A stretch of DNA of 64,000 bases, from contig JAPSJS010000003.1 in NCBI GenBank assembly GCA_031178065.1, forward strand, positions 40,494 to 104,493, read 5' to 3'. The stretch comes from Altererythrobacter sp. (GTDB lineage: Bacteria; Pseudomonadota; Alphaproteobacteria; Sphingomonadales; Sphingomonadaceae). The notes under the pieces are model-generated. The model saw nothing but the letters and a program-made list of their open reading frames with translations, had not been told where the DNA came from and searched no databases. Positions 25,656-33,342 of the stretch are shown piece by piece (the stretch's first letter is position 1; each line of letters opens with the position of its first letter). The position numbers and the translations under genes were made by a program.

Positions 25656-27410
25656 ATGACCGATTCCAACCTGATTCCGACCCCGAACGACTGCGCCTTA
25701 CCGCGCCGCAGGTCGGATTTCGCCACCTTCAACGAGGCGATCGACTACGCCGCCCGTAGCGAGAAGGGCCTCAATTTCCACGACATGCGCGGCATGCTGG
25801 AGCGTGCCTATCCCTACGGCGAAATGCGTGAAGACGCGCTGGCGATGGCGCGGCGGCTGGTCGCGGCGGGGATCGGCAAGGAAGACCGCGTGGCTCTGAT
25901 TGCCGAGACGGGACCTGAGTTCGCCGCCCTGTTCTGCGCCTGCGTCTATGCCGGCGCGTGGCCCGTGCCGCTGCCCCTGCCGACCAGCTTCGGCGGCAAG
26001 GAAAGCTATATCGAGCAGCTCGCGGTGCAGCTCGAAAGCTCTGACCCGAAGATCCTCATCTATCCGCCCGAAATCGCCGAAATGGCGCAGGCCGCCGCCG
26101 ACCGGCAGGGCTGCGAAGGGACCGATTGGGCAAGCTTCGCGGAGCGTGAGGCGCCCGAATGCGAACTGCCCGAAGCGCAGCCGGACGACATCTGCTACCT
26201 GCAGTACTCCTCCGGCTCGACCCGTTTTCCGACCGGCGTGGCGGTCACGCACGAGGCGCTGCTGCACAATCTCTACGGCCATGCCACGATGGTCGATCTG
26301 GGCGAGAACGACCGCGTGGTGAGTTGGCTGCCGTGGTATCACGACATGGGGCTGGTCGGCTGCTTCCTCTCGCCGATCGCGAACCAGGCCTCGGTCGATT
26401 ACCTCAAGACCGAGCATTTCGCGCGCCGCCCGCTCGCCTGGCTCGACCTGATCAGCCGCAACGAGGGCAATACGCTCTCCTACTCGCCGACCTTCGGCTA
26501 CGACATCTGCGCGCGGCGCATCTCGAGCCAGAGCAGCGTGTCCGAGCGCTTCGACCTCTCCCGCTGGCGCACCGCGGGCAACGGAGCGGACATGATCCGG
26601 CCCGACGTGATGCAGAGCTTCGTCAACGCCTTCGCCGACGCGGGCTTCCGCGCCAGCGCCTTCACCCCAAGCTACGGCCTTGCCGAAGCGACGCTCGCGG
26701 TCACCGTCATGCCGCCGGGCGAAGGCATCCGCGTCGAACTGGTGGAGGAGGAGCGCCTGTCGGGCACACGGGCCGATTTCTCCCGCCCTGCCCGCTACCG
26801 CGCCATCGTGAACTGCGGCAAGCCGCTCCCGGGCATGGAGGTCGAGATCCGTGGGGAAGACGGCAAGGCCAAGGGCGATCACAAGATCGGCAAAGTCTGG
26901 TGCCGCGGCAAGAGCGTGATGCATTCCTACTTCCGCAACGAGGAGGCGACCAACGACTGCCTCGTCGCCAAAGAAAACGGGGACGTCTGGCTCGACACCG
27001 GCGACATGGGTTACATGGCGAACGGCTACCTGTTCATCGTCGGCCGCGCGAAGGACATGATCATCATCAACGGCAAGAACCACTGGCCACAGGACATCGA
27101 GTGGGCGGTGGAGCAGTTGCCGGGCTTCAACCACGGCGATATCGCCGCGTTCTCGGTCGAAACCGAGAACGGCGAGGAAGCCCCGGCAGTGCTGGTCCAT
27201 TGCCGCGTGTCCGACCCTGAGGAGCGCGTGCGCCTGCACGAGCAGATCCGCGACAAGGTCCGTTCGATCACCGGCATGAACTGCGTCGTCGAGCTGGTCC
27301 CCCCGCGCACCCTGCCCCGCACCAGTTCGGGCAAGCTCAGCCGCGCCAAGGCCAAGCGGCTCTACCTCGCCGGCGAGATCCAGCCGCTGCCCCTGATGGA
27401 AGCTGCCTGA
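25656..27410 (+). CDS. Fatty acyl-AMP ligase (FAAL/FadD32-like)
   Basis: 584 residues. Adenylating-enzyme core: CYLQYSSGSTRFPTGVAVTH (P-loop A3 motif), SWLPWYHDMGLVG (the A4 motif of FAALs), TPSYGLAEATLAV, WLDTGDMGYMANGYLFIVGR and the C-terminal lysine motif LPRTSSGKLSRAKAK. FAALs load fatty acids as acyl-AMP onto acyl carrier proteins rather than CoA. No carrier protein or polyketide synthase gene is adjacent, so the acceptor must be encoded elsewhere. Convergent with the DUF389 gene. Confidence 0.88.
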   Translation: MTDSNLIPTPNDCALPRRRSDFATFNEAIDYAARSEKGLNFHDMRGMLERAYPYGEMREDALAMARRLVAAGIGKEDRVALIAETGPEFAALFCACVYAGAWPVPLPLPTSFGGKESYIEQLAVQLESSDPKILIYPPEIAEMAQAAADRQGCEGTDWASFAEREAPECELPEAQPDDICYLQYSSGSTRFPTGVAVTHEALLHNLYGHATMVDLGENDRVVSWLPWYHDMGLVGCFLSPIANQASVDYLKTEHFARRPLAWLDLISRNEGNTLSYSPTFGYDICARRISSQSSVSERFDLSRWRTAGNGADMIRPDVMQSFVNAFADAGFRASAFTPSYGLAEATLAVTVMPPGEGIRVELVEEERLSGTRADFSRPARYRAIVNCGKPLPGMEVEIRGEDGKAKGDHKIGKVWCRGKSVMHSYFRNEEATNDCLVAKENGDVWLDTGDMGYMANGYLFIVGRAKDMIIINGKNHWPQDIEWAVEQLPGFNHGDIAAFSVETENGEEAPAVLVHCRVSDPEERVRLHEQIRDKVRSITGMNCVVELVPPRTLPRTSSGKLSRAKAKRLYLAGEIQPLPLMEAA

Positions 27411-27428
27411 CCCGCTTTCCCGACAAGC

Positions 27429-28976
27429 CTAGCCGCCCTCGTCCTGAGCCCACGCGACCCGCACCTCGCCGGTGCGGGCGTCGCCCAGGATCGCCTGCGC
27501 GCCGTTCCCGACCAGGAGCGAACGAACGGTTTCGGCCTGTACCTCGGGCCCGGAGACCGTCAGGCTCCGGCCCAGCCGCTGTGCCGCCCAGGCGGCGAGC
27601 GCGATCGCTTCGCGCGCCGCGTCGTCGGGGGCCTCGCCATCGAACGCCACCGACGGGAGCGTTGCAACGGGCGGAATCAGCTCGACCCGCCATTCGGGCT
27701 CGGTCGCGGTGATCCGGCGCTCGAGCGCGGCATAGGTTTCGAGTGTGGCGCCGGGCAGGACCTCCGCGCGCACCAGCGCCCGGCGACGCTGGCGATCGAC
27801 GAGAATGTCGTTCTCCTCGACTCCTGCCGCCAGCGCCAACCGCGCCGTAAGTTCCTCGAGCCGGTTGCGGGCCGCTTCCTCCTCGGCCAGCTTGGCAGAG
27901 GCAAGCTGGGCCTCCTCCGCGCTTTCTTCATCGCGAACGAGGAACTGCTTGAGTTGCACGTCGACCCTCGTGCCGAGAAGACGCGCGAGATTTTCCTCCG
28001 AGCGGACTTCCGCATCGGGTTCCAGTCGCGTTGTCCACACGAAGGCGGACACCCTCACCGGTTCGCCGTCGAACTCGATCTCCGGCTGCGAGAGGCGCGA
28101 GGAAGTGCCGAAGTTCGCCGCAAGCTCGCTTCGTACCTGCCGGGCAGCGCTCGCTTCCCAGGCGATCTGGCGCAGGGAGAAGCCGAGCGGCACCGCAAGG
28201 GCAATGAACACCGCGGCGAGCACGAAATTCTGCCAGCGGGTCTGCCTCTCCGATAAGGTCGTGCTGAACCCGTAGAGACGCGCCATTGCCCAGACCGTGA
28301 GCGCGATCATGACGAAGTTGGTCACGTAAAGCAGCAGGGCACCGGTAAAGACCGTCCAGTTCAACGTCGCGAGTCCGAACCCGATTACGGCCAGCGGCGG
28401 CATGAGGGCGGTGGCGATCGCCACGCCGACGATCGTCCCCTCACGGCCGCGGATCATGGCGTAGGCGCCCGCCATGGCGGAGAACAAGGCCACCAGAAGA
28501 TCGAACAGATTGGGCCGAGTGCGCGAGGCGATCTCGCTCGTGATGTCCTGCAACGGCGAAAGGAATACGATGAAGGCGCAGAGCCCGATCGCCATCAACG
28601 TGCCCCAGGCGAGCGAATTCGCCGACTGACGCATCCAGCGGTAATCGCCGATCGCCAGGGCAAACCCGAGTCCCATGATCGGGTCCATCAGCGGCGACAG
28701 CAGCATCGCGCCTATCACCACTGCAGGGGAGGAGAGAAGCAAGCCGAGAACCGCGATGCCGGCCGACATCGCCGTCATGAACAGATAGCGCGAGGAAAGC
28801 GCGCACTCCTCCCGCCGCTTGGCGATCACCTCTCCCTGCTCGACGGTGTCGACCACCGCCTCGCGCCACCACCGACGGAAGCTCACCACCACGCGCAGGA
28901 ACGACCACTGAGGCCGTCCCGCGGCGCTCGTATCGCCGTTTGCGACGGCTTTCCCGCTCATCGAACCACTGTCCAT
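27429..28976 (-). CDS. DUF389 family membrane protein with long C-terminal domain
   Basis: 515 residues. DUF389 membrane part (about residues 55-270): SSRYLFMTAMSAGIAVLGLL, LLSSPAVVIGAMLLSPLMDPIMG and GREGTIVGVAIATALMPPLAVIG. The C-terminal 240 residues are soluble, with a coiled-coil-like stretch (about 350-375) and two BON-like alpha/beta units. The family is of unknown function; some annotations call it TIGR00341/00271. An alternative start is the second Met (28961). Divergent from telA. Confidence 0.9.
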   Translation of the reverse strand: MDSGSMSGKAVANGDTSAAGRPQWSFLRVVVSFRRWWREAVVDTVEQGEVIAKRREECALSSRYLFMTAMSAGIAVLGLLLSSPAVVIGAMLLSPLMDPIMGLGFALAIGDYRWMRQSANSLAWGTLMAIGLCAFIVFLSPLQDITSEIASRTRPNLFDLLVALFSAMAGAYAMIRGREGTIVGVAIATALMPPLAVIGFGLATLNWTVFTGALLLYVTNFVMIALTVWAMARLYGFSTTLSERQTRWQNFVLAAVFIALAVPLGFSLRQIAWEASAARQVRSELAANFGTSSRLSQPEIEFDGEPVRVSAFVWTTRLEPDAEVRSEENLARLLGTRVDVQLKQFLVRDEESAEEAQLASAKLAEEEAARNRLEELTARLALAAGVEENDILVDRQRRRALVRAEVLPGATLETYAALERRITATEPEWRVELIPPVATLPSVAFDGEAPDDAAREAIALAAWAAQRLGRSLTVSGPEVQAETVRSLLVGNGAQAILGDARTGEVRVAWAQDEGG

Positions 28977-29055
28977 CGCCGGGCTTTAGCGCTTGCCTTG
29001 CGCCGAAAAAAGCCGACATTCCGTCGAGGACGGTGAGCGCCCCCGTTGAATTTTG

Positions 29056-29075
29056 TGTGTTATGCGCTTAACACA
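29056..29075. promoter_or_regulatory. Perfect-arm palindrome in the telA promoter
   Basis: TGTGTTATGCGCTTAACACA: 7-base arms (TGTGTTA/TAACACA) around a 6-base centre, 46 bases before the telA ATG and between telA and the divergent DUF389 gene. A possible promoter (TTGAAT at 29046, 17 bases, TAACAC) would be covered by it, so a dimeric repressor could act here. Confidence 0.5.
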
Positions 29076-29121
29076 GTATGCAGGAGCCGGGCCGCGCCCG
29101 GTGAGGAGCGAAGAAGCAGGT

Positions 29122-30342
29122 ATGGCCACCAATCAAACCGCCACGGCGACCGAAACCGATCTGGATCTGGAGCTGACCCCGCCCGATCCGGTACCGCAGG
29201 TCACAGCGGAGAAAGCCGCGGGGCTCGTGCCCGTGAGCGAGGAAAAGAAGTCGAAGCTGGACCAGAAGGTCGAGGCGTTCATCGCCGATCTGGTGGCGGA
29301 GGACGCGAACTCGCCCGAGTTCGGCCAGAAAGTCGACCAGATCACCAACATGGGCCGCAAGGAGATCATGGCGGCCTCGCAGCATTCGAACCGTTTCCTC
29401 GACCGCCCGGTCCGCGCGATGGACAAGGACGAAGGCGTCGGCGCCAATCTGGCCGAGCTGCGCCGCACGGTGGAAGAGCTCGATCCCTCGCGCCGCGGCA
29501 AGCTGACCGGCCCGAAGAAGCTGCTCGGCATCATCCCCTTCGGCAACAAGCTGAACGATTACTTCCGCAGCTACCAGAGCGCGCAGACGCACATTCAGGA
29601 AATCCTCTCCAAGCTCGCCAACGGCAAGGACGAGCTGCTGATGGACAACGCGGCGATCGACGTCGAACGGTCCAAGCTGTGGGAGGCGATGGGCAATCTG
29701 GAGCAGATGATCCATATCTCCCAGGCGCTCGACGAGCGGCTGGAGGAGAAAGCTGCCGAGCTCGATGCGACCGACCCGGCCAAGGCCAAGGCGATCCGCG
29801 AAACCGCGCTGTTCTACGTCCGCCAGCGCACACAGGACCTGCTGACGCAGATGGCGGTCAGCGTTCAGGGTTACCTCGCGCTCGATCTGGTCAAGAAGAA
29901 CAACGTCGAGCTGGTCAAGGGCGTTGACCGCGCCAGCACCACCACCGTCAGCGCCCTGCGCACGGCGGTGACGGTGAGCGAGGCGATGACCAACCAGCGG
30001 CTCGTGCTGCAGCAGATCACCGCGCTCAACGACACGACCGCCGGGATCATCGATTCCACCAGCACCATGCTGCGCGAGCAGACCGGCAAGATCCACGAGC
30101 AGGCCGCGTCGAGCACGATCCCGCTGGAGACGCTCCAGCGCGCGTTCCAGAACATCTACGACACGATGGACGAGGTCGACACGTTCAAGCTGCGCGCTCT
30201 CGATTCGATGAAGCAGACGGTCACGACGCTCAGCAAGGAGGTCGAGAGGTCGAAAGGCTATATCGCCCGCGCCGAAGGACAGGCGCAGGCGCAGTCCAAG
30301 ATCGGCTCCAGCGAACCGTCGTTGCTGACGCTCGATAGCTGA
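29122..30342 (+). CDS. Toxic anion resistance (TelA/YaaN) family protein
   Basis: 406 residues, soluble and almost entirely helical. TelA family features: DQITNMGRKEIMAASQHSNRFLDRP, LTGPKKLLGIIPFGNKLNDYF, the long coiled-coil middle, and LRTAVTVSEAMTNQRLVLQQITALN. The family was named from tellurite resistance, and Bacillus YaaN is a member; the true role is unknown. Start at 29122 (MATNQT); an upstream GTG-led extension is unlikely. It overlaps the next gene by one base, forming a telA-xpaC-like pair as in Bacillus. Confidence 0.92.
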   Translation: MATNQTATATETDLDLELTPPDPVPQVTAEKAAGLVPVSEEKKSKLDQKVEAFIADLVAEDANSPEFGQKVDQITNMGRKEIMAASQHSNRFLDRPVRAMDKDEGVGANLAELRRTVEELDPSRRGKLTGPKKLLGIIPFGNKLNDYFRSYQSAQTHIQEILSKLANGKDELLMDNAAIDVERSKLWEAMGNLEQMIHISQALDERLEEKAAELDATDPAKAKAIRETALFYVRQRTQDLLTQMAVSVQGYLALDLVKKNNVELVKGVDRASTTTVSALRTAVTVSEAMTNQRLVLQQITALNDTTAGIIDSTSTMLREQTGKIHEQAASSTIPLETLQRAFQNIYDTMDEVDTFKLRALDSMKQTVTTLSKEVERSKGYIARAEGQAQAQSKIGSSEPSLLTLDS

Positions 30343-31082
30343 TGCCCGACAGCACGCACGACAGCGACGTGATCCTCGCCGGCGCGCGGCGCTCGCTCGC
30401 CGAGAACCGCGCGGGCGGATATCACCGAAGCGCCTCGATCGGGCGCGGGTCGGCCGATCTCAAGACGCGGCACCTGATCGGCAAGGTCAAGCGCATGTTG
30501 ATCGCCGTGGGCGGGATCGTCGTCGCGGCGATGGTCGCGGGCCTGGTGATCGACGGGATCGGCTTTGCCGGCATCATGGTGACGCTGCTGGCGATCGTCG
30601 CAGCGGTCTTCGTGTTCTCGGCTTTCCCGAAGATGAAAGTGCCCAGGCGCGCCGAGCTCAACAAGGGCGACACGCGCGAGATGGTGGGCCGCACCGAGCT
30701 GTGGCTCGAGCACCAGCGCCCCGCCCTGCCGCCGCCGGCGGCGAAGATCGTCGACGACCTCGGCGTGCAGCTCGACGCTCTGGGCCTCCAGCTGGAGACC
30801 GTCGACCAGTCGCACCCCGCGGTGCGTGACGTGCGCCAGCTCGTCGGCGAGCATCTGCCGGAAATGATCGATTCCTACCGCAAGGTGCCGGCGCACCTGC
30901 GCGGCGAGAAGCGCGCGGGCGCGACGCCGGACGAGCAGCTCACAGAAGGGCTTGGCCGCATCAGCCGCGAGATCGACAGCGTCACCCGCCAGCTCGCCGA
31001 TGGCGCGCTCGACGATCTCGCGGTGCGCCACCGCTACCTCGACTACCGCTACGGCGAAGGCGCCACCAAGGACGAAGGCTGA
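30342..31082 (+). CDS. XpaC-like membrane protein
   Basis: 246 residues. A basic N-terminus, two adjacent membrane helices (about residues 48-66 and 70-88, IGGIVVAAM-type and GIMVTLLAIVAAVFVFSAF), then a cytosolic helical domain (EMVGRTELWLEHQRPALPPPAAKIV onward). The layout and the position after telA match XpaC of Bacillus (5-bromo-4-chloroindolyl phosphate hydrolysis protein), although sequence identity is likely low. Coupled to telA (TGATG) and to the next gene by single-base overlaps. Confidence 0.7.
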   Translation: MPDSTHDSDVILAGARRSLAENRAGGYHRSASIGRGSADLKTRHLIGKVKRMLIAVGGIVVAAMVAGLVIDGIGFAGIMVTLLAIVAAVFVFSAFPKMKVPRRAELNKGDTREMVGRTELWLEHQRPALPPPAAKIVDDLGVQLDALGLQLETVDQSHPAVRDVRQLVGEHLPEMIDSYRKVPAHLRGEKRAGATPDEQLTEGLGRISREIDSVTRQLADGALDDLAVRHRYLDYRYGEGATKDEG

Positions 31083-31384
31083 TGCGCGTCGCCATCCCGC
31101 ACGATCTTCCGCGCGAGACGGTGCGCGAGCGGCTGCGCAGCCGCAGCCATGAGATGGCGGATCACATTCCGGGTGGCATGGCCGAAGTGACCACCGCCTG
31201 GCCGAGCGAGGACAGCATGACCATGCGCGTCAGCGCCCTGGGCCAGAACCTCGACGGCCGCGTCGATATCGAAGAGGGCCAGCTCGTGTTCGAGATCGAT
31301 CTGCCGCCTGCGCTCGGTTTCGTCGAGCCGATGATCGCCAATGCCGTGCGCCAGCAGGGGCACAAGCTCCTGACGAAGGACTAG
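31082..31384 (+). CDS. Polyhydroxyalkanoic acid system family protein (PHA_gran_rgn)
   Basis: 100 residues. Pattern of the PHA_gran_rgn family: VAIPHDLPRETVRERLRSRSHEM at the start, the small beta part MRVSALGQNLDGRVDIEEGQ, and LPPALGFVEPMIANAVRQQG at the end. First noted near polyhydroxyalkanoate granule genes, though function is unproven. Its ATG overlaps the TGA of the XpaC-like gene. No PHA synthase lies in the window. The 3' end overlaps the convergent manC gene by 4 bases. Confidence 0.82.
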   Translation: MRVAIPHDLPRETVRERLRSRSHEMADHIPGGMAEVTTAWPSEDSMTMRVSALGQNLDGRVDIEEGQLVFEIDLPPALGFVEPMIANAVRQQGHKLLTKD

Positions 31385-32409
31385 CCGCTCGCGCCGCCGA
31401 GCTTGCCGACTTTCTGTGCACCCTGGGCGCTCATTACCAGCACCTCGTCGCCGTCGACCACCACGATCACGTCATCGAGCCCGATGCACGAGACACGCGG
31501 TCCGTCGCTGTCGACCATGACGTTGCGGCATTCGACCAGCTCGGCCTCGCCGCGTACGATATTGCCGCCTTCGCCGGCCTCGCGCGCCTCGCGCAGCGCG
31601 ACCCAGTTGCCGATGTCCGACCAGCCCATGTCGACCGGCACGAGCGCGGCGCGGCCGGTGTTTTCCATCACCGCGTAATCGATCGATTCGCCCTCGATCC
31701 CGGCAAAGACCGAGGCCGAGGGATGGAACCGCGCCCCGCTGTCCGATCCGCGCGCCACCGCTTCGCGCGCGGCCTGCGCCATCGCAGGGCGGTATTGCGC
31801 CAGCTCCCCGAGAAAGGTGCCCGCCCGAAACGCGAAGATCCCGCCGTTCCAGCTGAACTCGCCGGAGGCGAGGAAATCGCGCGCCAGCGCCTCGTTCGGC
31901 TTCTCGACGAAGCGCGCCACGTCGTACCCGCCATCGATCGGGGCGCCGCGCTGGATATAGCCGTAACCGGTCTCGGGCCGATCCGGCGCGATGCCGAAGG
32001 CGACGAGACGGCCGCGCCCGGCGAGCGCCACGGCGGCGTCCACCGCCGCCAGGAAGGCGCCGGTATCGGCGATGTAGTGGTCGCTCGGACAGACCAGCAT
32101 GATCGCCTCTTCCGGCAGCAGCGCCGCCGCGAGCGCGATGGCAGGCGCGGTGTTGCGCCCCTCCGGCTCCACCACGATCCGCATGCCGGGCTGCCCCTGC
32201 GCCTCGACAAGTTCGAGATGCCGCGCCCCGGTCACCACCATTGGCGGCGCAAACCGCGCCCTGTCGTGGCACCGGGCCAGCGTGGCCTCGAACAGCGATT
32301 GCTCGCCCAGCAGGCGTAGGAAGGGCTTGGGGCGATCGGCGCGGCTTCGCGGCCAGAGCCGCGTTCCGCTCCCGCCGCACAGGATCACCGGATGGATGCC
32401 GTCGGTCAT
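31381..32409 (-). CDS. Mannose-1-phosphate guanylyltransferase
   Basis: 342 residues, the length of a single-function GDP-mannose pyrophosphorylase; the isomerase cupin domain of long ManC/AlgA is absent. Nucleotidyltransferase motifs: ILCGGSGTRLWPRSR at the N-terminus, FLRLLGEQSLFEATLARC, VCPSDHYIAD, and FVEKPNEALA. It makes GDP-mannose from GTP and mannose-1-phosphate for surface polysaccharides. It follows the tonB gene by 71 bases on the same strand. Confidence 0.93.
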   Translation of the reverse strand: MTDGIHPVILCGGSGTRLWPRSRADRPKPFLRLLGEQSLFEATLARCHDRARFAPPMVVTGARHLELVEAQGQPGMRIVVEPEGRNTAPAIALAAALLPEEAIMLVCPSDHYIADTGAFLAAVDAAVALAGRGRLVAFGIAPDRPETGYGYIQRGAPIDGGYDVARFVEKPNEALARDFLASGEFSWNGGIFAFRAGTFLGELAQYRPAMAQAAREAVARGSDSGARFHPSASVFAGIEGESIDYAVMENTGRAALVPVDMGWSDIGNWVALREAREAGEGGNIVRGEAELVECRNVMVDSDGPRVSCIGLDDVIVVVDGDEVLVMSAQGAQKVGKLGGASG

Positions 32410-32480
32410 GCCTGTGCGTCATTCACCAGCTGGCGCGGCAGGGCAAGGCTCAGCACCCTCTCGGTGCCCTTGTGTCCCGA

Positions 32481-33200
32481 TCAGAACCACCGTTGTCGCC
32501 AGTAGAACGGCGCCGGGACGGGGTTGCCTTGCGCATCCGTCGCCGGGCGGAAGCGCAGCCGCTCGACCACCAGGCGGCAGGTGATCCGGTCCGCTTCTGG
32601 GTCGGGGCTCGGGCGATAAACGGTGCAGTTCGACGCCCGCCCGTCGGTGCCGACGGTCACGCGCACGATCACCTCGGTTCCGCGACGCGCCGCACGCCCG
32701 CCCTCGGGCACCGGGTAGTCGCTCGCGTCGTCGATCGAGCCCGCGATATGCTCGGGCTTGGTCACCGCGCCGCCGCCCTGACCACTGCCCCCCTGGCCGC
32801 TTCCGGTCCCGGCGCCCTCGCCGCCCGCACCGGTCCCCGACCCGCTCTCGCTGGCGCCCGAGGTATCGGCGCTGCCGGTGGACGAGGCTCGCGGGGCTGG
32901 CACCGGGCGGGGTACGGGGATCGGCGGGTCGGGCACGGCAAGCTCGCGGGGCACCGCCTCGCGCCCCTCCTCGCCCGAAGCGCCGGCGTCAGGCTCGGCT
33001 GGGGGTTCGGGCAGGTCCTCGGGCGGCGCCGTGATCGTAACCGTGACCGCCTCGACCACCTGCCGCTCGACCGCGCCGGTAAAGTCCGGCGCAAACGCCT
33101 TGGCGAGCCCGTAGATCGCCAGGACGTGCAGCAGCGCGATCAGCGCCAGCGTGCCGAGGCGGGGCTTGCGACGCGAAGTAAAGGAGCCGGTCCCGATCAT
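32481..33200 (-). CDS. tonB: Energy transducer TonB
   Basis: 239 residues. N-terminal membrane anchor (LGTLALIALLHVLAIYGLA, about residues 15-34), a proline- and glycine/serine-rich periplasmic linker, and the C-terminal TonB domain (YPVPEGGRAARRGTEVIVR, VGTDGRASNCTVYRPSP, RLRFRPATDAQGNPVP). TonB couples the proton motive force, via ExbBD, to outer membrane receptors, several of which are in this window. The frame opens upstream, but the ATG at 33200 with GGGAGG ahead gives a normal start. exbB/exbD are not adjacent. Confidence 0.9.
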   Translation of the reverse strand: MIGTGSFTSRRKPRLGTLALIALLHVLAIYGLAKAFAPDFTGAVERQVVEAVTVTITAPPEDLPEPPAEPDAGASGEEGREAVPRELAVPDPPIPVPRPVPAPRASSTGSADTSGASESGSGTGAGGEGAGTGSGQGGSGQGGGAVTKPEHIAGSIDDASDYPVPEGGRAARRGTEVIVRVTVGTDGRASNCTVYRPSPDPEADRITCRLVVERLRFRPATDAQGNPVPAPFYWRQRWF

Positions 33201-33278
33201 CCCGCGGATTAGAACACCTCCCTCGCGCCCTGCGTTCCCCTTGCAAAAGCATAACCGACCATGCGCCGCCCCCGGGCA

Positions 33279-33320
33279 TAAAAAAGCGGCGGCGCTCCTT
33301 TCGGAACGCCGCCGCCTTTT
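33279..33320 (-). terminator. Terminator of the large TonB receptor gene
   Basis: Minus strand: GCGGCGGCGTTCC, GAAA loop, GGAGCGCCGCCGC (one wobble pair), then TTTTTT. It starts about 23 bases after the receptor stop codon. A short T run on the other side suggests weak activity in the opposite direction too. Confidence 0.9.
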
Positions 33321-33342
33321 CAAACAGTGCTGGATCGGTTCG

